From positions 620,001 to 684,000 of the forward strand of contig NW_026515539.1 in NCBI RefSeq assembly GCF_014898815.1: a stretch of DNA of 64,000 bases. Direction: 5' to 3'. This document shows, piece by piece, positions 10,230-18,956 of the stretch. The DNA comes from Panonychus citri (lineage: Eukaryota > Arthropoda > Arachnida > Trombidiformes > Tetranychidae). The first letter of the stretch is position 1. Every line of letters begins with the position of its first letter. Below the pieces are notes generated by a model, which did not search any database, had not been told where the DNA came from, and worked only from the letters and a program-made list of their open reading frames with translations. The position numbers were made by a program, and so were the translations under genes.

Positions 10230-10593
10230 TTCTCATGCACCAAGTGAACAATAACAACTTTCGAATAAAATTCCAGCCAGTCTAATACATAGGAGATAAA
10301 ATTAATCAATTAATTAGAAGTTTAATTCAATTTAACTAAAGAATTTAAATTAAAAAGGTTTTCATTGTGTAACAAAATTGGAAAAAAACAAAACCAAATC
10401 CAAAACAAACACGAAAAAGTAAAAAGCGCCATCTGATTTCTAAGGTTCCAACCATTTTGGTAGAATTTTTTTTCAACCGTTTGGAGGGAAAAAACAAAAA
10501 ACTGACTCACTTTTTCTTGTTGTTCTTTTCTGTGATTGTTGTTATTGTTTGTGGCTTTTTTTTGTTGCTTTTCCATTTTAATTGTTTGCAATT
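10230..10593. promoter_or_regulatory. Divergent TIPRL / MZT1 promoter region
   Basis: The minus-strand TIPRL ATG (10229) and plus-strand MZT1 ATG (10594) are separated by only about 364 bp. Both promoters and both 5' UTRs must lie here unless there are distant leader exons. The region is A+T-rich with poly-T runs (10465-10475, 10553-10563) and no obvious TATA box, as is common for divergent housekeeping promoters. The role is inferred from gene orientation. Confidence 0.5.
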
Positions 10594-10815
10594 ATGGTTC
10601 AACTGGTTGATAAAAGTGATAAAATTAATGAGAACTCACCTGTTGATACAGATTCTAAGGACAAATCAACGATCATCCTTTTCTATGAGATGGCTCAGTT
10701 ATTGGAGATTAATCTTGACCTGGAAGTGTTGACTCTCTGTCGTCGGATGGTTGAGAATGGAGTTAATCCTAAGCTTCTGGCTCAAGTAATTACAGAAATT
10801 AAGAAACAAGATTAA
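10594..10815 (+). CDS. MZT1: Mitotic-spindle organizing protein 1 (MOZART1)
   Basis: A 73-residue single-exon protein (human MZT1 has 82). After a poorly conserved start (MVQLVDKSDKINE) the conserved helical core is clear: FYEMAQLLEINLDLEVLTLC, then RRMVENGVNPKLLAQVI. This matches the MZT1 pattern of an ISRILNTGLDMETLSIC-like helix, then R/E-GINPEALSSVIKEL. MZT1 binds the N-terminal domains of gamma-tubulin complex proteins and helps recruit and activate the gamma-tubulin ring complex at spindle poles and centrosomes. The short length, the position of the NGVNP turn and the charged C-terminus (KKQD) all fit. The start is the only ATG that gives the family N-terminus. A TTG 12 bp upstream is in frame but not a plausible start. 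Confidence 0.9.
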   Translation: MVQLVDKSDKINENSPVDTDSKDKSTIILFYEMAQLLEINLDLEVLTLCRRMVENGVNPKLLAQVITEIKKQD

Positions 10816-11266
10816 TCGATTTTAAATTTCTCACCTTTTCTAATGTTTAATTAAACAACAACAACAATTGGAAATGAATTTGAAAATCAAACTTTTAACA
10901 TGAAAATAGTTATTCGCTCAATAGATGGCGACACTTCTTTTCATTAAAAGTTAATTGACTTTTTTAATTGTTTTCACTAATTTTCTGATGTTAATTGTCA
11001 CTAAAATAGTTATAATTGTTCAACGATTCTCATCTACAAGGTTAGTTTATAATTTCATGTACAATTTGAGTTCAAATTATTCAAATCTTACGATTAAAGG
11101 AAAAATTTTTTTCTCTTCAATTTTTTGTTTCAAGTGATTATTTTCAATCACGCTAACTAATTACTAACTTAATTGTATTATAATCATCAATTAAATTACA
11201 TCAGTCACTATTATGGACACGAGAAACCTTGACTTTTTAATAATCAACTGTTAATTCAACTAAATG

Positions 11267-11274
11267 TATAAATA
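11267..11274 (+). promoter_or_regulatory. TATA-box-like sequence
   Basis: TATAAATA followed by A-rich DNA and then GCTCGG. It stands out weakly from the A+T-rich background. It lies about 1.17 kb upstream of the next plus-strand ATG, so it is useful only if there is a spliced 5' leader. Confidence 0.2.
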
Positions 11275-11750
11275 AAAAGCTCGGATTAAATTGTTGAGAT
11301 AAACAAATCAACAGGTTATCATTGTGTGTAAACAACAAATAGTATTTAATTAAGTTAATTGTTTGAAACTTTTTTTAAGAAAATCAAAATGCTCATACAA
11401 ATCTACATTCTAATTAACCTTGTTAACCTATTCTGTTAATTGTGTCACAATTAACTTCAATACAGATTCTCTGTATAAACGGTTACATGTACACACCCAA
11501 ATGGATCCATTAGTCTAATACCTGATTTAATTTGATTAACAATTAACCAAATTAAAAGTAATACACAATTAGTAAACAGGAGATTGAGAATGAGTATCAG
11601 CACCATCGTAGTAATGGTAACAAACAATAATCAGGCCTTTTACCTGTTCAGGTAATTTGTTTTCTCCTGTTGAATAAAAGTCAAGGTATTAATACAAATG
11701 ATGGAAAGGTAAGAAATTATTTTCCCTTTTATCATCATCTCATCATCTCA

Positions 11751-11785
<35 letters not shown>
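11751..11785. repeat. (TC)n microsatellite
   Basis: About 35 bp of alternating T and C with one interruption. A second, less pure TC tract lies at 12178-12215 in the same intergenic region. Confidence 0.9.
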
Positions 11786-12442
11786 TCTTGTTTTGTTTCA
11801 TTCAGATTGAAACTCATTTGAGGTTTTAAATTTCATCTTCTATGATTTAACTGCCATCACCATTTAAACCAATAAACCACAACATCAACAATTGTGTTTA
11901 CCTGATGAAGAAAATTATTTCTCACTTTTGGTGATTGTGTTTAGTGATCAGCTTGTTTGTAGCAATTAAATGCTGAGAGAGAGAGTTGATTAACTGTTGA
12001 CAATTTGAATCTACAAGATCATCCAAGGATCATAAGTGGTCGACCTTTTCGATGACCTTAATTTGGGAGGAAAAGTCTTACCATTTTTACAATTTATTCT
12101 AAATCAACAACGAATTACCATGTAATCAGCCCCAAGGAAGTGAAAGAATCATCATCATTTCCATCAAAATATATCATCTCTCTTTCTCTTTCTCTCTCCC
12201 TCTCTCTCTCTCTCTTCATCTTCAATCTTATCTTCAGACTAACATTTACTCCACACACACATATAAACACCACTGATAACCACTCCTAAGAAAATATTAT
12301 CAACGATAATCACCCAAGTCAATGGTGTAAAAATCTCATGAAACCTGTTCATTGATTCAAGTATTGTGTCTGATTGTTGAACAAAAATCAAAATATTTCC
12401 ATCAAAATCAGTTAAATATTGTTAACAAACAAATTCACAAAC

Positions 12443-12964
12443 ATGTCAGGTAAGATTCAATTTCAAATTGCTAATCATTAACTAACCAAAACAATCAGTA
12501 ATCAATATCAGCCATCTAATATTCAATATAATTTGAAATTGACTCTCTAATCAATTTCAAATTGTAATTAATTTTACCATCACCTTAACGAACCAAGATT
12601 AACACTAGACATTAATTGTTTCTCCGTTCATTTTATACACAATTTAGGAGCTAAAAAGATCGTCATTGTCAACCAAACATCGTCCGAGGTTCAAATTAGG
12701 GTCACTAATCCGTTTCGTGCCTTTGGAACTGAAACAATCAAAATGGGCAAAGAGATGAACTTTAATTTCACCCCTTGGCACAGTTGCGTTTGGGAGGAAT
12801 ACTTTTGGCTCAAAGTTTGGTACAACGGCAAATATTTAAAGGTGCCCGCTTATGGGAAAGGCCGTGGGTACGACGATTATGTTTACAAGATCCGACGGGA
12901 AGGCATTTGGGGTAAGCCGATTGGTTCAACGGAAACGAGTCGATTGTTAATCAAATGGCAATGA
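12443..12964 (+). CDS. Unrecognised 107-aa beta-rich protein
   Basis: Exons 12443-12449 and 12648-12964. The first coding exon is only ATG TCA G before a GTAAGA donor. The 198-bp intron ends ATTTAG, and the join restores a full frame (MSGAKKIVIVNQ...). There is no signal peptide. The protein is rich in aromatic residues, with alternating hydrophobic strands: KIVIVNQTSSEVQIRVTN, FNFTPWHSCVWEEYFWLKVW, a GKGRGYDD turn, and an end at LLIKWQ. The pattern of N-terminal VxIxN strand, xFxFxPW strand, aromatic WxLKVWYNGK strand and a final I-R-x-x-G-I-W loosely recalls the beta-sandwich of plant self-incompatibility S1-like proteins, but without their cysteine pairs. That comparison is a guess. It sits alone between two intergenic stretches, upstream of the CRAL-TRIO pair. 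Confidence 0.7.
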
Positions 12965-14899
12965 GACACATACAATATACCAGGATAACAATTAACTCTC
13001 ACCAACCTTTATAATAATCTCTCCATTTTTTATTATCAGCAATTTGTCTGTTAAATTGTCCAATTAACAGTTACGAAAATGGGAAAACTTTGATACCTGT
13101 TATTACCTTCATTTACAATTAACCATTGTTTAAATCATCATCATTAATTGAATATAAATTGGTAAATGGAAAACACAATCAATGGACTTTTAATCAACAG
13201 CAACAATTGATTGTTACGATTAAATATATTTCTCTCTCTCTCTCTACTCATCATGATTCTTCAGAATTGTCCTTGAGTAATTTTTGTTTTAAATCAACAA
13301 TTGAATTTAATTTCTATCGTTGTGTTGTTTGTACATCTTACAATCTAATTGATTAACCAAAGAGTGGAAAAAAAAACTTGACTAAATTAGACAATTGGTA
13401 ATTTGGACAAGGTTAATTTGATTGTAACAATTTAAATCAATCCAAGAGTTTGAATGTAAATTTATACTCTTATTGATTAAATGAGATTTTGCTGGTTAAT
13501 TGTTGGGAATTATTATTCCAACTGGTGAATTATATTAATCAGCAACAACTAAGTTGCTGATTTAACAATTAATTGTGAGTTAATGTACAATGAAAAATTA
13601 GGAAAAGGAGGTTAATCTACTTGAATCAAAATGAAATTATTGTTAATTGTTGTTTATTTACTGATTACACTGAAACAATTATAGTAAATCAATTGAGTGA
13701 ATTATTTACTAATTCAGATTATCAAAAATTGATTGTGGTCTCTTAACAATCAAGACATGTTTACCATTGAGAAACCTGGATAATTAGCAAGGTCAATGAA
13801 CAGTTAAACCTATTTACAATTAAGTTAATTGTGAGATTTGTAGTTAAGGAATAGAGGCTTGAAAATGATGAAAGATTAACAAATAGTCACAATTGAAAGT
13901 GAAAATTATGAATCTTAATCAGATTGATTAACTATCAAGAGAAGCAAAATTTAAAAGTTGAACAATTAAAAAAAAATTTGTTCATTCAATGATTTCCAAA
14001 TAATTAAACCAACAATTAAACCGGTTGGTAAACAATTACACCAACTGTCCAAGCAATTAAAGTCACTTGAGCTAATTGTAATGTAAACAATTTACCTGAA
14101 GGTAAAAATTTTGTCTCTTAATTAAAGTTAATTACAAGTCAACTAATCAAAATTGATCCACTGATTCTCGTGTCAAATAAACTGGATTAAATTAAGACTT
14201 ACTGGTGATTACTGGTTATCTAAAAATACTCAAATTAGATTTCTCAATTAATTTACAACATTCAATTTAGAAAAAGTAATCAATTAATTACCAAAGATTG
14301 AACTTTACTAATAATTAAATAATACAATTCTATTAATAGGATAACTGAGACTATTAATAATCTTTGTAAATAAAATATTATCAGTCAATCTAAGGTAATT
14401 TAATGGTGAATTAACTTAAGCTTAATCACTTTGTATATGTATACCTTGTTATCTTGATTGTTGATTTGATTTAAACTCCCAATTACCATGATCACCACCT
14501 CTTTTCAATCATCAAGTGGATATAATAAACAGGGAAAATAAATTTCAAGTTCATATCCTCAAGCTAATCAGTGACAGAGAGACACAATATTAACCTTGGA
14601 CAAGTTGGTGAGATAAATGGTGAACGCAGTGATCACAACAATTTAAATTGATTGTCCTTCATTCAGGTAAAATCCTGTGGAAGAGAAAGAAAAAGTTAAT
14701 TATCAACATCATTCAATTGTAATCTAGCGATATAATAACATAGGAGATCACTAATTGTGAATCAGTTTAAATTTTGTCTATGAAACGACAACAACTTTTT
14801 GTTTTGTTTTGTTCCCTTTGTTTGTGTTTATAGTAAATTAGTTAATCAAATTGTTATCATTTGTGATTAATAGAAACAGAAATACAACAAAAAAAAAAG
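12965..14899. other. Intergenic, A+T-rich
   Basis: No supported gene. Dominated by TTAATTGT/ACAATTAA words. It includes the 3' flank of the 12443 gene and the 5' flank of the first CRAL-TRIO gene, where a run of A (14886-14898) sits immediately before the ATG. A TTTATAG at about 14827 might be an acceptor of a leader intron. Confidence 0.5.
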
Positions 14900-15676
14900 A
14901 TGAAAGATTCTTGTGAAAAACAATTAACTGAATTTCGAGAAAAATTGTCAACTCAAAATCGAACCAAGAATTTAAATCTTGACGATAAATTGTTATTACG
15001 ATTTTTACGATCTCGAGATGGTGATGTGTCCGAGTCAATGTCCACTCTTCTTGCTTATATCGATATAATTGATAAACGATCGGATCTTTTTTCTTGGAGT
15101 GAGGATATTAAAAAGGTGGTCAATTCTGGTGTTTATGTCCAGTATCCGGAGAGGACATCAGATGGATGTGTGGTCAGTTTGGTGACACCAAGTAAATGGA
15201 ATCCAAGTGACTATTCATATAGTATTTATATTAAATTGGTCATCTTTATGATTGAAATGTCTCTTTTGGATGAAGAGGTTCAGAAAAATGGTTTCATTGT
15301 GGTCATCGATATGAGTGGAATCCGATGGACACACATTTACCATACTGGTGTTTCCGATGCTAAATTGTTTTCCGATCTCACGGAACGTATATTACCTCGT
15401 AAATTGGTTTCTCTTCATTTTGTTAATGCCAATAAATTACAAGACGCTGGTCTCATGTTGTTCAGGCCATTTATGACTTCGTCCACCAAGAAAATCATGC
15501 ACTTCCATGGGAAAGATTATTCAACTTTACATTCATTTGTTTCACCAAATCTTTTACCAGAATCACTTGGAGGATCAGCCAAAGATTATCCAACTTCAAT
15601 GTACAATCAATTGCTTGAGAAACACAAGGAAGAGGTGATGCAAATTTGGGATCAATTTAGAAAAATCAAAAATTGA
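14900..15676 (+). CDS. CRAL-TRIO (SEC14-like) lipid-binding protein, copy 1
   Basis: A 258-residue single-exon protein. The start ATG follows an A-rich leader and gives the expected N-terminal CRAL-TRIO-N helices (TEFREKLSTQN, LNLDDKLLLRFLRSRDGDVSES, about residues 8-52). The lipid-binding fold spans about 75-235: YPERTSDGCVVSLVTPSKWNP, then FIVVIDMSGIRWTHIYHTGVS, then LVSLHFVNANKLQDAGLMLF. It ends with LLPESLGGSAKDY, the family's closing strand and helix. The length fits arthropod TTPA/clavesin-type members (250-320), which carry hydrophobic ligands such as tocopherol, retinoids or phosphoinositides in the cytosol. The ligand cannot be told from sequence. The second copy starts 800 bp downstream. 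AATAAA at 15894 may be its poly(A) signal. Confidence 0.88.
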   Translation: MKDSCEKQLTEFREKLSTQNRTKNLNLDDKLLLRFLRSRDGDVSESMSTLLAYIDIIDKRSDLFSWSEDIKKVVNSGVYVQYPERTSDGCVVSLVTPSKWNPSDYSYSIYIKLVIFMIEMSLLDEEVQKNGFIVVIDMSGIRWTHIYHTGVSDAKLFSDLTERILPRKLVSLHFVNANKLQDAGLMLFRPFMTSSTKKIMHFHGKDYSTLHSFVSPNLLPESLGGSAKDYPTSMYNQLLEKHKEEVMQIWDQFRKIKN

Positions 15677-16475
15677 ATCAATCAAATTAACAAGTAACAA
15701 AAAGATATTATTTAAAATTTATCCATAGGAATTAATTAGTGGGATAATTAACTCCTTCCATCCAACCATTGTTATTGTATTACTTTTTTAGATCAAGGAT
15801 CATTGGTTAATCATGATTGTTAATCATTGACTTTTTCTTTTTATATTTACTCAATGGTTAAAATCTTCAATTTGATCTTCAAAAATGGATATTAATAAAA
15901 CTTTTCACTTCTTTGATAGAGTCCAAAAATGTCCGCTGGCTATTTAATAAAACTGACCACTTTATCAGTTGAATTGGTAATGACAATTTAAAGTTGTTGT
16001 TGTTGTTGTTGTCGTGTGCGTGTTTGTGTTTGTTTGTCCTTAACATTAATCAACTGATTAGCTTTTATATTCTTGATCATTAAAGGTCATCATCTTAATT
16101 ATATTATATAATCCAGCCTAATGAGCGTAATCGTCGTCTTAATAAGTTTTGTTTCTTGATTGATTAAGCTTTTTTTCCTGATTGACGGATCCATAATAAT
16201 TAAAAGAGGAAAAGAGAGTTGATGAAATGAACAGTTAATTGTAAGCAATCAACAATTAATTATTATATCAAACAGGTTATTTCCAAGGTTCCAAATTAAT
16301 TAATCCAGTCCTCACTAAGTGAAAGTGATAAAAAGTAAGAATTAACAGTTAAGGGTTAATCATTAATGTACCATTGTTTCAACTGATTGGTTACCATTTT
16401 TATCAATAACCAATATCAATATTTATAATTTAATAAGTTGATTATTCAAGTGATTCCGGGAAATTGTCAACAACG
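15677..16475. other. Intergenic between tandem CRAL-TRIO genes
   Basis: Contains AATAAA at 15894-15899 (about 220 bp past the first stop) and an imperfect (GTT)n microsatellite at 15993-16011. The rest is A+T-rich with no coding frame. It presumably holds the terminator of copy 1 and the promoter of copy 2. Confidence 0.5.
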
Positions 16476-17303
16476 ATGACCAAACTTGACCTGATGGTGG
16501 TGGAAAATTTCACTAGTAAATCACAGATCCAATCTAAATCAGTGTTGGATGAATTTCGTGATCGAGTCCAGTCCAATCGTAAAACCTCAGGATACAATTT
16601 AAGTGACCAATTGTTATTACAATTTTTATCATCTCGAGAATACAATCAAACGGAAGCGTTAACCATATTGTCCAATTATTTGACGGTAGTTAATGAGAGG
16701 CCAGACTTATTTTCGTGGAGAGAGGAGTTAAAAAGAGTGGCCAATGACGGGATTTATGTTCATTATCCGATTAATAATGTTAACGGAAGTAAAGTGGTCA
16801 TAATTAAACCCGGTTCTTGGAATCCAAATGTAATTAGTTTCGAGCAATGGTTTCCACAGACTTTGTTTTTCTGTGAGATCAGTTTAATGGATCGATCGGT
16901 TCAACAGAATGGGATTATCGGTATAATCGATATGCGAAATCTTTCCTGGTCACAAATTTATCACATCGGTGTTTCTGGTAGTCGATTGGCCTCACACATA
17001 ACCGATTATTGTTTTCCTTGGACTATTCAAAGTGCCCATTTAATTTACGAGAATCGATTGACCAATATGGCATTTAATTTGTTTAAACCATTTCTTTCAG
17101 CTAAATTACGTCAAAGAATTAATTTCCATGGATCCAATTTGGAAACTTTGTACAAATTTGTTCCCAAATCAAATTTACCACCTTCATTAGGAGGAACTAA
17201 TCAAGAATTTTCTGGTGAATTTTACAATAATATTCTTGACCAACATAAACAATCAGTTCTTGACCATTGGCAATCTTTGAGGAAAAGGAAAGTGTCCAAT
17301 TAA
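16476..17303 (+). CDS. CRAL-TRIO (SEC14-like) lipid-binding protein, copy 2
   Basis: A 275-residue single-exon paralogue of the upstream gene. The first in-frame ATG (16476) begins MTKLDLMVVENF, adding about 17 residues before the shared N-terminal helix. The shared architecture is LSDQLLLQFLSSREYNQTEAL, LFSWREELKRVANDGIYVHYP, GSWNP, GIIGIIDMRNLSWSQIYHIGVS, the FKPFLSAKLRQRINFHG block, LPPSLGGTNQEF, and a basic end (SLRKRKVSN). The order and spacing match copy 1 throughout, so the pair is a tandem duplication followed by strong divergence, especially around residues 100-130. The same lipid-transfer role is likely, possibly with another ligand. AATAAA at 17394-17399 is about 90 bp past the stop. 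Confidence 0.86.
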   Translation: MTKLDLMVVENFTSKSQIQSKSVLDEFRDRVQSNRKTSGYNLSDQLLLQFLSSREYNQTEALTILSNYLTVVNERPDLFSWREELKRVANDGIYVHYPINNVNGSKVVIIKPGSWNPNVISFEQWFPQTLFFCEISLMDRSVQQNGIIGIIDMRNLSWSQIYHIGVSGSRLASHITDYCFPWTIQSAHLIYENRLTNMAFNLFKPFLSAKLRQRINFHGSNLETLYKFVPKSNLPPSLGGTNQEFSGEFYNNILDQHKQSVLDHWQSLRKRKVSN

Positions 17304-17994
17304 TGTTAAATTGTCCATCTTTTTTTTCTCGTTCTTCTATTCCTTGTTTTGTTTGTATCATCGTTAACTGTTACTCAATAGTAATAGAGGAAAAATAAAT
17401 CAAAAGTAGACAATTAAAGTAATGTTTGCGACATTTTCCATTTTGATTTCGTAATGATGATTTCCCCAAATCAATGATTATCCTTCTGATATCGTAAATA
17501 AAATTCATCTGCACGCTCGTCACTGTTAATTTACAACTCAAGGTGAATAACACAGATTAGAGGATCTCTCTTGTTTTTTTTGCTCTCTTTTTCTCTCTCC
17601 ATCTAAACGCCTACAACTGCTTCCTACTTGAATTGGAATTTAATCTTTAATTGTTGTTGTTGATAACCCACAGGAAAAGAGAGCCAATTTTAGGTAGAAA
17701 AATATAACACGCAACAGGCGAGAGAGAAAATGGAAAAGTTATACTTTAAGGTTATCATTTTTGTTCCATCTGATACAATTTTCTCTTTCTTCTTGTTTTC
17801 ATCGTGAGTTTATTAACAGCTTAGGTTTCGTGGTCATTCTGGTTGATGAATTGGCGATGATTCTGCAAAAAAAGAGATACGAAATTACGGTGAGAAAAGA
17901 GAGAAAGAGAGAGAAAAAAGTAAATACGTAAGGAAGAAAAGATTAGAAAACAACAAACGTCGACAGAGGAAATTGAAACAAGTTTAGAATATTC

Positions 17995-17995
<1 letters not shown>

Positions 17996-18027
<32 letters not shown>
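17996..18027. repeat. (GAT)n microsatellite
   Basis: About ten GAT units without interruption, giving a poly-Asp run in one plus-strand frame and poly-Ser in a minus-strand frame. Confidence 0.9.
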
Positions 18028-18028
<1 letters not shown>

Positions 18029-18592
18029 GACAATCAGGAAATTGAATTTAACCAATTGGGAAGCTCCACGGTAACTTCATCATCATTACATCACTTTCTT
18101 TTTCTCTTTCTCTTTTCTACCCCTGAATTTTTCCCTTTCATCCACCAACATCACACTCATCATTGAGCTTCTCTCTCTTTCTATTTTTCTCCCTTCTCTT
18201 TATCTTCATGGATCCAGAATTTTTGACACAACAGGATCAGAGAAAGAGAAAGAAAGAAAGAGAATAAACAAGACAAGTTCTGTGCGAAAGAAAACAACAA
18301 ATTAATTTTCTCTCCATCTTCATGATCCTGAATACAAATGATGGCGAACAGAAAAAGAGAAAAAAAACCCAACACTTACCAGTAAAGAAAAACAAATGAT
18401 GCGACAATGAAGAAAAAGAAATGGAAATGGAAAAGGAGAAATAGAAAATATTAATTATAACGATGACAATTAACGTGTCATTAGTTAATCAATCAATTGT
18501 TATTCTCGTTAATTCAAACATCAGGTGAACATCGAACAACATCAATTCGATGGTCGATACATCGGATTGATGTTCTTTCGATGTTCTTATGG

Positions 18593-18600
18593 TGACGTTG
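18593..18600 (+). promoter_or_regulatory. UPRE-like element upstream of PDI
   Basis: TGACGTTG, one mismatch from the XBP1/ATF6-type element TGACGTGG, lies about 360 bp upstream of the PDI start codon. PDI genes are classic unfolded-protein-response targets, so the position makes sense, but an 8-mer with a mismatch is weak evidence. Confidence 0.2.
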
Positions 18601-18956
18601 CTTTGATTCTCTTTCTGTTTTCTCTTTAAAATCATCATCATCTTTTTCTCTCTCTTTCTTTACTTTCTTTCTAATTCCACACTTTCTCAGTCTCTCTTTC
18701 TTTGTTCAGTTTAAAAGATTAAAAGTGTTCAGGTTGTTCTCTCTTTTTTGGAAAATCTCTCCGGCTTAAGCCGATAAATCCAATTGCTTTAAATTGTTTC
18801 ACTTTAATTGACATTGTCTGTGGTTAATTAGTAACAAAAGATTGTCTTTTCTTTATTTCCATTGGTTGACATCATAGTTGAAATAATTTTTTTCTTCTTT
18901 TCTTTTTAAATTATTTTTCACTTTTTTCTCTCTTTGTGGATTTATAATATTTCACC

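Larger units (their letters stand above)
10816..12442. other. Intergenic region with microsatellites and a possible TATA box
   Basis: No coding frame is supported. It contains a (TC)n tract at 11751-11785, a TC/CCT tract at 12178-12215, and TATAAATA at 11267-11274 on the plus strand. The TATA-like site might serve a leader exon of the gene at 12443, but no leader exon could be placed. Confidence 0.5.
17304..18956. other. Intergenic between CRAL-TRIO copy 2 and PDI
   Basis: No gene could be established. There are exon-like pieces on the plus strand. 17825-17889 lies between TTAACAGCTTAG and ACG|GTGAGA. 17947-18070 lies between GATTAG and ACG|GTAACT and encodes an acidic stretch with a run of about ten Asp from a (GAT)n repeat. 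The two do not join in a shared open frame, so they may be 5' UTR exons or chance. Purine- and pyrimidine-rich tracts fill 18100-18420 and 18640-18680. Confidence 0.4.
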
